Assembly: GCF_018343615.1 (NCBI RefSeq)
Contig: NZ_JAGYPI010000001.1
Coordinates: 310,001-374,000, forward strand
Length of the DNA: 64,000 nucleotides
Direction: 5' to 3'
Origin: Bacillus sp. FJAT-49736
GTDB taxonomy: Bacteria; Bacillota; Bacilli; Bacillales; Bacillaceae_C
Made by a program: the position numbers and the translations under genes. A model generated the notes under the pieces. It was not told the origin of the DNA. It worked only from the letters and a program-made list of their open reading frames with translations, and made no database searches. Position 1 is the stretch's first letter. Each line of letters begins with the position of its first letter. This document shows, piece after piece, positions 23,156-32,421 of this stretch.

Positions 23156-24643
23156 GTGGAGTTAAATTGGATTACAAGTAGAGCACGCTTGACGCCAAAC
23201 AAAACAGCAATAATCGATGTAACCAATGATACAAGCTTAGCATATTGCGATATAGATAATCGATCTGATAGATGGTTAACGTTCTTTGAGGAGAGAAATA
23301 TCGGAAGAGGAGATAGAGTTGCAATATTGGCAAAGAATCAAATAGAAGTATTTGAAATCATGTTTGCCTGTGGGAAAATGGGAGCCATTTTTGTCCCACT
23401 CAATTGGAGATTATCCCATGAAGAATTAAATTATATTATAGAGGATTGTAATCCGAAAATTCTTCTTTACAATCAACGGTTTTCCGATACCGTAAATCAT
23501 TTGAAAAAAGTTAGTGATGCCATACCGTTAGATTATCCTATCCTAATAAAACCGAAGAAACAAGATATCACATGTATATCAGAATCGGATCCATGGCTGA
23601 TTATTTATACAGGAGGGACAACTGGGAAACCAAAAGGGGTAGTATTAACACACCGAGCAATTATGTGGAATGCGATAAATACGATTATAAGCTGGGGATT
23701 GACAGATGATGAGGTGACACTGAATTATTTGCCATTATTTCATACCGGGGGAATTAATGCTCTTTCTATTCCGATATTAATGAGCGGGGGGACTGTAGTA
23801 CTTGGCGATCAGTTCGATGCTAAAGAGGCTGTTCATTTTTTAAATAAATATAAATGTACCATAGCCTTATTTGTTCCAACAATGTATCACTTAATGGTTG
23901 GGACAAAGGAATTTAAAGCCTCTTTATTCCCAAGTATGAGAACATTTCTTTCCGGCGCCGCACCATGTCCATTATCAATATATGAAAGTTTTCAAGAGAA
24001 AGGCATCCCATTTAAGGAGGGGTATGGGTTAACAGAAGCAGGGCCGAATAATTTTTACATTTCTCCGCAAGATGCTATATGGAAAAAAGGCTCTGTCGGA
24101 AAACCAATGATGTTTAATCAAATTAAGTTGCTAAAAATGGATGGAACGGAAGCAGAGGTAGATGAGGTCGGTGAAATCCTTATCAAAGGCAAACATTCGT
24201 TTCAGGAATATTGGAATGATCAGCAGGAGACGAAATCCGTATGGAAAGATGGATGGCTGTATTCAGGAGACTTAGGAAGGAAAGATCAGGACGGCTATTA
24301 CTACATAGTTGGCCGCAAGAAGGATATGATTATCACAGGAGGAGAAAATGTATATCCCCTCGAAATCGAACATTGGCTATGTCAGTATCCTGAAGTAGAG
24401 GAAGCTTGTGTAATTGGCTTAGAAGATGAAAAGTGGGGAGAGCAAGTGACAGCTTTTATTGTCTTAAAATCTGGTGATTCCGGCATTGTCGAGGAGCTTA
24501 AAAAGCATTGCACTTATAAGCTGGCAAAATATAAAATTCCAAAGCAGTTTGTGTTCCTTAAGGAATTGCCTAAAACTCATGTAGGAAAGATTGATAAGAA
24601 GTTATTGAAAAAGCAATATGAAAGTAATTTGGAGAACGCTTAA
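23156..24643 (+). CDS. AMP-dependent acyl-CoA ligase
   Basis: The 495-residue enzyme has the adenylation P-loop IYTGGTTGKPKGVVLTHRA, the motif KEGYGLTEAGPNN, the SGDLGRKDQDGYYY hinge region and the C-terminal PKTHVGKIDKKLL with the catalytic Lys. It activates a carboxylic acid to the CoA thioester. Fatty, aromatic and o-succinylbenzoate ligases share these motifs, so the substrate is open. The start is GTG with AAGGGAGAG upstream. Although separated from the transporter operon by the NUDIX gene, its promoter has the same 11-bp repeats, so it probably activates the imported acid or a product of it. Confidence 0.9.
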   Translation: MELNWITSRARLTPNKTAIIDVTNDTSLAYCDIDNRSDRWLTFFEERNIGRGDRVAILAKNQIEVFEIMFACGKMGAIFVPLNWRLSHEELNYIIEDCNPKILLYNQRFSDTVNHLKKVSDAIPLDYPILIKPKKQDITCISESDPWLIIYTGGTTGKPKGVVLTHRAIMWNAINTIISWGLTDDEVTLNYLPLFHTGGINALSIPILMSGGTVVLGDQFDAKEAVHFLNKYKCTIALFVPTMYHLMVGTKEFKASLFPSMRTFLSGAAPCPLSIYESFQEKGIPFKEGYGLTEAGPNNFYISPQDAIWKKGSVGKPMMFNQIKLLKMDGTEAEVDEVGEILIKGKHSFQEYWNDQQETKSVWKDGWLYSGDLGRKDQDGYYYIVGRKKDMIITGGENVYPLEIEHWLCQYPEVEEACVIGLEDEKWGEQVTAFIVLKSGDSGIVEELKKHCTYKLAKYKIPKQFVFLKELPKTHVGKIDKKLLKKQYESNLENA

Positions 24644-24663
24644 ATTGGCGTTCCTTCTTTTTG
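24634..24663 (+). terminator. Terminator overlapping the ligase stop codon
   Basis: GAACGC (24634-24639) pairs with GCGTTC (24648-24653), followed by CTTCTTTTT. The stop codon lies in the loop. Confidence 0.6.
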
Positions 24664-24671
24664 CAGAATTC

Positions 24672-24708
24672 TTTCCGAATATCCGGATAGATTCCGGATA
24701 TTCGGAAA
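24672..24708. promoter_or_regulatory. Perfect 16-bp inverted repeat, candidate sigma-54 activator site
   Basis: TTTCCGAATATCCGGA (24672-24687) is repeated perfectly in inverted form at 24693-24708 with a 5-bp centre. There is no T tract, so it is not a terminator. It lies about 120-140 bp upstream of the -24/-12 promoter, the usual distance of an upstream activator sequence. The likely binder is the sigma-54 activator encoded at 27300. Confidence 0.65.
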
Positions 24709-24812
24709 TGAAATGAAATATTTTTTCCATAATCCCGGAAATAAGGACGTGGGATTTTATTCTATATTCCCTAGAGTGTGAATTTTTTGTGTCTTTAAAA
24801 GAATAAATATTT

Positions 24813-24829
24813 TTGGCATGAAAATTGCG
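24813..24829 (+). promoter_or_regulatory. Sigma-54 (-24/-12) promoter
   Basis: TTGGCATGAAAATTGCG matches the sigma-54 consensus (YTGGCACGNNNNTTGCW) with the invariant GG and GC separated by exactly 10 bp. It precedes the GntP-type permease gene; the sequence between it and the start codon has no sigma-A-like promoter that is better. Confidence 0.8.
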
Positions 24830-24945
24830 ATGTATTTTGGATGAAAAAAAAGGAGGGGGATCTTCTGAGGTGTAAACGCTTTCGTGAATGATGTAGTGTA
24901 TTGAAGTAGAGCATGGGAAAATTTAAACACAAAAAGGGGATATGT

Positions 24946-26394
24946 ATGGAAATAATTATTATTCTTTTGGCATTAGGCCTTTTAATGTTTGTCGCATATC
25001 GAGGCTTCTCCGTAATCTTATTTGCACCAATATGTGCTTTGTTTGCTGTCTTGTTAACCGATCCAGGTCATGTATTGCCTTTCTTTTCGAATGTCTTTAT
25101 GGAAAAAATGGTTGGATTTATTAAAAATTATTTTCCTGTTTTCTTGCTTGGAGCAATTTTTGGAAAAGTAGTCGAAATGTCTGGGTTAGCTGAATCCATT
25201 GCAAAAACGATTGTCAGGATAGTGGGAGCTAAAAGAGCTATTTTTGCGATTGTTCTTTTAGGCGCCATTTTAACCTTCAGTGGAGTTAGTCTATTCGTTG
25301 CTGTTTTTGCTATTTTTCCATTTGCGGCACATTTATTTCGTGAAGCCAATATTCCAAAACGCTTAATACCAGGAACGATTGCACTCGGTTCGTTTGCCTT
25401 TACAATGGATGCTTTACCGGGGACACCGCAAATACAAAATGTTATTCCTACCTCCTTCTTTAAAACTGATATTTATGCTGCACCGACCCTTGGAATAATA
25501 GGCTCTATTTTTGTTATCGTACTAGGTCTTTTATATTTGGAATCAAGAAGAAAGAAGGCGGAAAAAGCAGGGGAGGGATGCTTAGGCTTTAAAAATGATG
25601 AATTGGCTGCTGCACATGATTCAGGTTCTTCCTTAGCAACAGAACCTAATTCCGTTCCCGATTTAAACTCACGTACATCTGTTGGTCGTCAAATATTAGC
25701 ATTCATTCCACTAGTACTAGTAGGAGTTATGAATAAAGTATTTACTATTTTTATACCGAAGTGGTATCCGAATGGCTTCGACTTTTCTACTATCGGTTTA
25801 AAGGCATTTGGAACAGTTGATATTTCAGCTGTTACAGCTATTTGGGCAGTAGAGATGGCGTTGATCGTCGGGATTATTTCTACTATCCTTTACGATTGGA
25901 ACAGAGTAAAAACCAATTTTAAAGAAGGTCTTAACACAAGTATTGGGGGAGCATTACTAGCGACTATGAATACTGGTGCAGAGTATGGATTTGGCGGGAT
26001 CATCGCCGCATTGCCAGGGTTCACATTAATCAGCAACGGAATTTCCCATACCTTTACAAATCCATTAGTAAATGGTGCTGTAACAACTACAACATTAGCA
26101 GGTATTACAGGTTCTGCGTCAGGCGGGATGGGAATTGCACTAAGCGCGATGGCGGATAAATACAATGCAGCTATTGCCCATTTTAATATTCCACCAGAAG
26201 TTATGCATCGTGTCATTGCAATGGCATCAGGAGGGATGGACACTCTTCCTCATAATGGTGCAGTAATAACATTGCTGGCTGTAACGGGGTTAACACATAA
26301 ACAATCGTACAAAGATATTTTTGCCATAACTATTATTAAGACACTAGCTGTATTTTTCATTATTGCACTTTATAGTATTACTGGTCTTGTATAA
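24946..26394 (+). CDS. GntP family permease, probable 3-hydroxybutyrate/organic acid symporter
   Basis: The protein of about 482 residues is very hydrophobic, with about 12 membrane segments. It has the GntP/DsdX-type patterns, for example ILTFSGVSLFVAVFAIFPFA and a C-terminal GGMDTLPHNGAVITLLAVTG. GntP members are proton symporters for gluconate and other hydroxy acids. Cotranscription with a 3-hydroxybutyrate dehydrogenase suggests that 3-hydroxybutyrate is the substrate here (inference). The frame opens at 24913, but ATG 24946 with AAAGGGGA is preferred. It is driven by the -24/-12 promoter at 24813. Confidence 0.85.
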   Translation: MEIIIILLALGLLMFVAYRGFSVILFAPICALFAVLLTDPGHVLPFFSNVFMEKMVGFIKNYFPVFLLGAIFGKVVEMSGLAESIAKTIVRIVGAKRAIFAIVLLGAILTFSGVSLFVAVFAIFPFAAHLFREANIPKRLIPGTIALGSFAFTMDALPGTPQIQNVIPTSFFKTDIYAAPTLGIIGSIFVIVLGLLYLESRRKKAEKAGEGCLGFKNDELAAAHDSGSSLATEPNSVPDLNSRTSVGRQILAFIPLVLVGVMNKVFTIFIPKWYPNGFDFSTIGLKAFGTVDISAVTAIWAVEMALIVGIISTILYDWNRVKTNFKEGLNTSIGGALLATMNTGAEYGFGGIIAALPGFTLISNGISHTFTNPLVNGAVTTTTLAGITGSASGGMGIALSAMADKYNAAIAHFNIPPEVMHRVIAMASGGMDTLPHNGAVITLLAVTGLTHKQSYKDIFAITIIKTLAVFFIIALYSITGLV

Positions 26395-26433
26395 GATAAA
26401 ATCCCTAAAAATTCATCTTAAGGAGGGCTAACT

Positions 26434-27219
26434 ATGGGAAATACTTTATCTAATAAAATTGCTTTTATTACTGGTTCTGGTAGTGGAATTGGTTTGGAAA
26501 TTGCCGAAGCCTTTGCACGGGAAGGAGCAAAAGTTGTTATATCAGATGTAAACAAAGAAAAAAGTGAGTTAGCTGCAAACAAATTGAACGAGCAAGGGTA
26601 CACAGCTGTCTCCATTCCATGTGATGTAACCAATGAACAGAAGTTAACAGAAGCTCTTAATCTGGCAGTTAAGGAATTCGACAGGATTGATATACTTGTC
26701 AATAATGCCGGATTGCAGCATGTTTCGCCGATAGAGGATTTTCCGACCGAAAAATTTGAATTAATGATCAAGATTATGTTGACTGCTCCATTTACAGCTA
26801 TTAAACAAGTGTTTCCAATCATGAAGAAGCAAAAATTTGGACGTATTCTGAATATGGCTTCTATTAACGGACTAATTGGGTTTGCTGGTAAAGCGGCTTA
26901 TAATAGTGCGAAGCATGGGGTAATTGGTCTTACGAAGGTAGCTGCATTAGAAGGAGCAGAGCATGGTATTACAGTAAATGCCTTATGTCCTGGTTATGTC
27001 GATACCCCACTAGTTCGCAACCAGCTGCAGGATTTAGCGAAAACAAGAAATGTTCCTTTTGAAAAAGTAATCGAAGAGGTAATATATCCGTTAGTTCCGC
27101 AGAAAAGATTACTAGATGTATCTGAAATTGCTGATTACGCAGTATTTTTGGCAAGTGATAAAGCTAGAGGGGTCACAGGTCAAGCGGTTGTACTAGATGG
27201 AGGATATACAACACAGTAA
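26434..27219 (+). CDS. 3-hydroxybutyrate dehydrogenase (SDR)
   Basis: The 261-residue short-chain dehydrogenase has the NAD-binding TGSGSGIGLEIA, the NNAG motif in the sequence NNAGLQHVSPIEDFP that is typical of D-3-hydroxybutyrate dehydrogenases, catalytic YNSAK, and the lid segment RNQLQDLAKTR also characteristic of that family. It oxidises 3-hydroxybutyrate to acetoacetate with NAD. It lies 39 bp after the permease (site AAGGAGGG) and ahead of the sigma-54 activator. Permease plus dehydrogenase make a complete entry route for 3-hydroxybutyrate. Confidence 0.88.
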   Translation: MGNTLSNKIAFITGSGSGIGLEIAEAFAREGAKVVISDVNKEKSELAANKLNEQGYTAVSIPCDVTNEQKLTEALNLAVKEFDRIDILVNNAGLQHVSPIEDFPTEKFELMIKIMLTAPFTAIKQVFPIMKKQKFGRILNMASINGLIGFAGKAAYNSAKHGVIGLTKVAALEGAEHGITVNALCPGYVDTPLVRNQLQDLAKTRNVPFEKVIEEVIYPLVPQKRLLDVSEIADYAVFLASDKARGVTGQAVVLDGGYTTQ

Positions 27220-27299
27220 CTAGTTTGAAAAATGAAAAAGTTCCCCTTACTTTGCTATAATAGATGATATAGTATCTTGAACGGATGGGGAGAAATACG

Positions 27300-28718
27300 A
27301 TGAATTTAGGAATTGGCCGCCTTCCTTTTAAATGGCTCGATGAAATCATTAATCTTGCAGCAGAACGCATAGTTGTTGTAGACCGAGATGGAATCATTCG
27401 GTATATTAATTCGGCTTATTGTGAATTTCTAGGAACCACGGTAGAGGATGCTACTGACAAGCCTGTACAAGACATTATTGAAAACTCAAGAATGCATATT
27501 GTAGCAAGAACAGGTCAAGCCGAACTTGCAGCTGTTCAGCCTATAAATGATAGTGAAATGATTGCCAATCGATATCCTTTATATATTGAGGAAGAACTAG
27601 TAGGAGCAGTTGGAACTGTCATGTTTAAAAATCCTCAGGAATGGTGGGAGTATTCAAAAAAGATACAGCCCATTCTAGAGGAATTAAACTATTATAAAAA
27701 TAACTTTGAAAAAGGATTGGCAAGTAAATATACATTTGAAGATTTGATCGGATCCAGTACAGAATTTATAAAATCTAAAATGCTTGCGGAAAAGATTTCC
27801 GTCAATCATTCCGCCGTGTTATTACTAGGGGAATCGGGAACCGGAAAGGAATTATTTGCACATGCCATTCACCATAATAGTCCGAGGCAGCATTTTCCAT
27901 TGGTAAGGATCAATTGTGCATCCATTCCGGAGCATTTATTAGAATCTGAATTATTCGGATATGAAGACGGCGCATTTACTGGTGCAAAGAGGGGCGGAAA
28001 AAAAGGGAAATTTGAATTGGCGAATTACGGAACGATTTTTTTAGATGAGATAGGTGACATGCCTTTGCCGATGCAAAGTAAGCTCTTGCGCGTTCTACAG
28101 GAAAAAGAAATTGAACGTGTAGGTGGGCAGAAACCAATATTTATTGATGTTCGAATTATAGCAGCAACTCATCGGAACTTAGAAAAAATGGTAGAAGAGG
28201 GAACCTTCCGGCAAGATTTATATTATCGATTAAATGTTATAAAAATTGAAATACCCCCTTTAAGAAATCGGAAGGAAGATATACCAGCCATTGCTTTCAA
28301 TCTTTTAAAGAAGCTTGAAAGAAAATTTCATCGGAATGGTATTGTCCTGTCGGAAGAGGTATTACTTAAATTGATGAATCATAAGTGGCCAGGCAATATT
28401 CGCGAATTAGAAAATGTTTTAGAGCGGGCTATAAATGTTTTGGATGGAACGAATACCGTAAAAATGAAACATCTACCTTTATATTTACAAGATGATGATA
28501 TATATATTAGCGGTTATCCATCCTTTTCGTTAGATTCGATGCCTCCAAATAATCGGGAAGAGTCTGTTGCTCCATTAAAGGATATTCTCTCTTTTGTAGA
28601 AAAAAATGCGATAATCCAAGCATTAAAAAAAACAAATGGAAACAGATTAGAGGCTGCAAAGCTTTTAGGAATCAGCAAAACATCATTATATGATAAATGC
28701 AAATCCTATCAAATTTAG
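27300..28718 (+). CDS. Sigma-54-dependent transcriptional activator with PAS domain
   Basis: The 472-residue protein has an N-terminal PAS domain (about residues 15-110, AAERIVVVDRDGIIRYINSA), an AAA+ domain with Walker A GESGTGKE (177-184), the sigma-54 contact loop GAFTGA (224-229) and arginine-finger region RQDLYYRLNVI, and a C-terminal Fis-type helix-turn-helix (GNRLEAAKLLGISKTSLYDK). It should activate the -24/-12 promoter at 24813 through the palindrome at 24672. Start ATG 27300 has GGGGAG; the frame opens at 27285. The signal sensed by the PAS domain is unknown. TATAAT at 27258 may belong to its own sigma-A promoter. Confidence 0.92.
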   Translation: MNLGIGRLPFKWLDEIINLAAERIVVVDRDGIIRYINSAYCEFLGTTVEDATDKPVQDIIENSRMHIVARTGQAELAAVQPINDSEMIANRYPLYIEEELVGAVGTVMFKNPQEWWEYSKKIQPILEELNYYKNNFEKGLASKYTFEDLIGSSTEFIKSKMLAEKISVNHSAVLLLGESGTGKELFAHAIHHNSPRQHFPLVRINCASIPEHLLESELFGYEDGAFTGAKRGGKKGKFELANYGTIFLDEIGDMPLPMQSKLLRVLQEKEIERVGGQKPIFIDVRIIAATHRNLEKMVEEGTFRQDLYYRLNVIKIEIPPLRNRKEDIPAIAFNLLKKLERKFHRNGIVLSEEVLLKLMNHKWPGNIRELENVLERAINVLDGTNTVKMKHLPLYLQDDDIYISGYPSFSLDSMPPNNREESVAPLKDILSFVEKNAIIQALKKTNGNRLEAAKLLGISKTSLYDKCKSYQI

Positions 28719-28720
28719 TA

Positions 28721-28752
28721 GCATGACATTTTCGTGTCATGCGTATTTTTTT
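28721..28752 (+). terminator. Rho-independent terminator
   Basis: An 8-bp perfect stem (GCATGACA / TGTCATGC) with the loop TTTTCG is followed by GTATTTTTTTT, directly after the sigma-54 activator stop codon. Confidence 0.9.
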
Positions 28753-28929
28753 TGTTTTTTTTGAGGTGAGCATCATTCGTTGCTAATTAAATGGACTAAT
28801 AGTATTCTAAAAATAGGAATATACGTTCTTGTTGATAGTAAATCCAATATTTTTCTGAAAAGCAATGAAGTCAATTATATTATAATAGATACATATAAGT
28901 GAGCAGATGTAGTGAAAGGAGCAGGATAA

Positions 28930-31900
28930 ATGACTGTTCGTTTTGTAATTGGACGTACGGGAACCGGAAAGTCAAAGCTTTTTATGGATGAAATAACAGA
29001 AAACCTTAAAGAGTCTCCAAGCGGATATCCATTGATATATTTGGTTCCCGATCAAATGACCTTTTTATCGGAATATCGCCTGATTAATGCCCCTGGTTTA
29101 AAAGGGATGATACGTGCGCAAGTATTCAGTTTAACGAGATTAGCGTGGAGAATTTTACAAGAAACTGGTGGAATTAGCAGAAAACATATTTCTAGCGCCG
29201 GCCTTAATATGCTAATCCGCAAAATTATTGAAGATAAGAAAGATAGCCTAAGGCTATTTGGAAAAGCAGCAGATAAGACAGGCTTCATTGAACACGTGGA
29301 AAACATGATAGCGGAGTTCAAACGTTATTGCATTAATCCGGAAGAATTAGAAATGTCCAACCAGGATACTTCTACATCATTAAAGGATAAATTGTATGAT
29401 TTGGAATTGATTTATCGTGATTTTGAAGAAGCCATTCAAGGGAAATATTTAGATACGGATGACTACATGAAATTACTTGCTGAATCTATTGAAAAATCTG
29501 CCTATCTGCAGAATGCAGAAATCTTTATTGATGGCTTTCACAGCTTCACCCCACAAGAGTATATGGTAATTGGACAATTGATGAAGTCATGCAAACGTGT
29601 ATCCATAGCTTTAACACTTGACCAGCCATTTCGTTCAAGTATTCCGGATGCATTACACTTATTCCGAATGTCAGGAGAGACATATAACATCCTTTATGAA
29701 ATGGCATTGAGTGCTGGAGTAACAATGGAGGAAGATGTAATTCTTACAGATTCTTATCGCTATAAAAATTCCGATCTTCAGTATTTGGAATCTACGTTTG
29801 AGAGAAGACCAGCTTTACCTTTTAAGGAGGAGACTTCCATTTGTCTTCTTCATTCTGCAAATCGCCGAGCTGAAATGGAAGGAATTGCTCGAGAAATTCG
29901 CAAACTTGTAAGAACAAAATCCTATCGATATATGGATATTGCTATTTTGGTAAGGAATGGCCAAGATTATCAGGATATGATGGAAACGGTTTTCTATGAT
30001 TATGAAATTCCTTATTTTATTGATCAAAAGAGGCCGATGTTCCATCACCCATTAATCGAACTTATTCGGTCTTCCCTTGAAATAATCAACAGCAATTGGC
30101 GCTACGAGTCCGTGTTCCGTGCGGTAAAAACGGATTTGCTTTTTCCACTGGAAGGAAATCACCGAGAGCTTCGTGAAAAAATGGACCGCCTAGAAAACTA
30201 TGTACTAGCCTATGGAATTAAGGGAAGCCAATGGATTAGCAAAGACAGATGGATATACAGAAGATTTAGAGGATTGGAATTGGAAAATCTACCTCAAACA
30301 GATTCGGAAAAAGAAATGGAGCACGAACTTAATGAAATGCGATTATTTATTACAGCCCCTCTTAATAGATTATCGCGGCGCTTGAAAAAAGCTCAAAGTG
30401 GCCAAGAGCTATGTGAAGCACTATTTCTCTATTTAGAAGAGCTTGATATTCCCGCTAAGCTGGAAAAATTCCGGATTTCTGCAGAGGAAAAAGGCAATCT
30501 TGTTTCAGCTAGAGAGCATGACCAGGCATGGAATGCAGTAATAGACTTATTGGATCAATTTGTTGATATTTTTGGGCTGGAGAGCATATCCCTGAAGGAG
30601 TTTGCTTTAATAATCGATTCCGGCTTGGAAGCAATGAGGTTTTCCCTCGTTCCGCCAGCAATTGACCAAGTTCTGGTTGCGAATTTGGAATTATCGAGAC
30701 TGTCAGACATAAAAGCAGCTTTTGTTATCGGATTAAATGATGGAGTTATGCCTGCAAGATTGAATGAAGAGGGTATTCTAACGGATTCGGATCGTGATGC
30801 CTTGCTTCAAAATGGGATGAAAATTGCCCCAAGTAGCAAAACAAGGCTTCTTGATGAAGAGTTTATTGCTTATAAAGCATTAACAACTCCTTCTCACTAT
30901 TTATACTTATCGTGTCCATTAGCAAATGAGGAAGGGAAGGCATTATTGCCATCGCCTTATTTAAAAAGAATAAAGGATGTCTTTCCAAATGTAATAGAAA
31001 AAGTTGTGGTTAACGATCCTTCCGAAATAAGCGTTCATGAGCAGCTGGAATACATTTCACATGCCAATACGTCAATTGCGTATTTAACTTCACAGCTTCA
31101 GCAAAAGAAACGCGGGGTTAAAGTTCCGGATTTTTGGTGGGATGTCTATAACTATTTTATAGGAAATTACAAATGGAAAAATCAAACAGTTCATATATTA
31201 TCTAGTCTTTTTTATCAAAACAAAGCAAAGCAATTATCTGAACAAACAAGTAAAGACTTATTTGGCGACAAAATTTTGGCAAGTGTGTCAAGGATGGAGC
31301 TGTTTCACGGCTGTCCGTTTTCCCACTTTGCATCACATGGCTTAAAATTAAGAGAAAGACAAATTTTTAAATTGGAGGCACCTGATATTGGTGATCTATT
31401 TCATGGAGCATTGAAATGGATTTCTGATGAAATAGAAAAGAAAGGATTGTCATGGTCTTCATTATCTAGTGCAGAGTGCTATGCAATGGCGAAAGAAGCA
31501 GTTGCATTTCTTGCTCCGAAGCTGCAACATCAGATCCTGCTTAGCTCTAATCGCCATCACTATATAAAGAGAAAGCTTGAGCAGGTAATTGGACGTGCTT
31601 CCCAAGTATTAAGCCAGCAATCAAAAGCGAGTGGATTCTCTCCAATCGGGATGGAGTTGGATTTTGGCGCAAAGTCTACATTACCACCTTTAACGTTTAC
31701 ATTAAAGAATGGTACAAAAATGGAATTGCAGGGACGTATTGACCGAGTTGATAAGGCAGAAGATGAAAATGGTGTCTATCTAAGAGTAATAGATTATAAA
31801 TCAAGTGCAAGGAATCTTGATATAACAGAAGTGTATTATGGATTAGCGTTACAAATGCTCACCTATTTGGATATTGTCGTCACTAATTCCAGTAGGTTAA

Positions 31901-32421
31901 TAGGTGCAGATAGTGTTCCTGCCGGAGTTTTATACTTCCATCTTCATAACCCCATCGTAAAGAGTAATAAAATCTTAACGATCGAGGAAATTGAAGAAGA
32001 GATTTTTAAGAGCTTTAAAATGAAAGGACTAATGCTGGACGACGTAAATGTGGTTAAATTAATGGACCAATCCATAGAAAATGGGACATCCAAAATTGTC
32101 TCCGCGGAAATAAAAAAAGATGGAACCTTGTCAAAGCGTTCGCAGGTTGCAGGGAAGGATGACTTTAAAATACTTAACCGTTACGTCCGAAAGCTTTATG
32201 AAAAATCGGGGAATGCTATTGCAACCGGTATGGTAGATATAAATCCTTATCAATTGAAAAAGCGTACTCCGTGTGAGTATTGCTCCTATAAATCTGTTTG
32301 TCAATTTGATCAATCTTTGGAGGATAATCAATATAGACTATTAACTCCAGGAAAACCGGACGATTTATTAAGCATTATTAGAGAGGAGGTATCCATGGAT
32401 GAAAACAGCCATTCCCATTAA
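28930..32421 (+). CDS. addB: ATP-dependent helicase/deoxyribonuclease subunit B
   Basis: The 1163-residue protein has an N-terminal P-loop (GRTGTGKS, residues 8-15) and a C-terminal RecB-type nuclease with the motif VIDYKSSARN. The four iron-sulfur cysteines of AddB are present: one in HGCPFSHF near residue 795 and three in CEYCSYKSVCQFD near 1115-1124. With AddA it forms the helicase-nuclease that processes double-strand breaks and recognises Chi in Firmicutes. The length matches B. subtilis AddB (1166). It overlaps addA by 23 bp. The ribosome binding site is AAAGGAGCAGG. Confidence 0.95.
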   Translation: MTVRFVIGRTGTGKSKLFMDEITENLKESPSGYPLIYLVPDQMTFLSEYRLINAPGLKGMIRAQVFSLTRLAWRILQETGGISRKHISSAGLNMLIRKIIEDKKDSLRLFGKAADKTGFIEHVENMIAEFKRYCINPEELEMSNQDTSTSLKDKLYDLELIYRDFEEAIQGKYLDTDDYMKLLAESIEKSAYLQNAEIFIDGFHSFTPQEYMVIGQLMKSCKRVSIALTLDQPFRSSIPDALHLFRMSGETYNILYEMALSAGVTMEEDVILTDSYRYKNSDLQYLESTFERRPALPFKEETSICLLHSANRRAEMEGIAREIRKLVRTKSYRYMDIAILVRNGQDYQDMMETVFYDYEIPYFIDQKRPMFHHPLIELIRSSLEIINSNWRYESVFRAVKTDLLFPLEGNHRELREKMDRLENYVLAYGIKGSQWISKDRWIYRRFRGLELENLPQTDSEKEMEHELNEMRLFITAPLNRLSRRLKKAQSGQELCEALFLYLEELDIPAKLEKFRISAEEKGNLVSAREHDQAWNAVIDLLDQFVDIFGLESISLKEFALIIDSGLEAMRFSLVPPAIDQVLVANLELSRLSDIKAAFVIGLNDGVMPARLNEEGILTDSDRDALLQNGMKIAPSSKTRLLDEEFIAYKALTTPSHYLYLSCPLANEEGKALLPSPYLKRIKDVFPNVIEKVVVNDPSEISVHEQLEYISHANTSIAYLTSQLQQKKRGVKVPDFWWDVYNYFIGNYKWKNQTVHILSSLFYQNKAKQLSEQTSKDLFGDKILASVSRMELFHGCPFSHFASHGLKLRERQIFKLEAPDIGDLFHGALKWISDEIEKKGLSWSSLSSAECYAMAKEAVAFLAPKLQHQILLSSNRHHYIKRKLEQVIGRASQVLSQQSKASGFSPIGMELDFGAKSTLPPLTFTLKNGTKMELQGRIDRVDKAEDENGVYLRVIDYKSSARNLDITEVYYGLALQMLTYLDIVVTNSSRLIGADSVPAGVLYFHLHNPIVKSNKILTIEEIEEEIFKSFKMKGLMLDDVNVVKLMDQSIENGTSKIVSAEIKKDGTLSKRSQVAGKDDFKILNRYVRKLYEKSGNAIATGMVDINPYQLKKRTPCEYCSYKSVCQFDQSLEDNQYRLLTPGKPDDLLSIIREEVSMDENSHSH

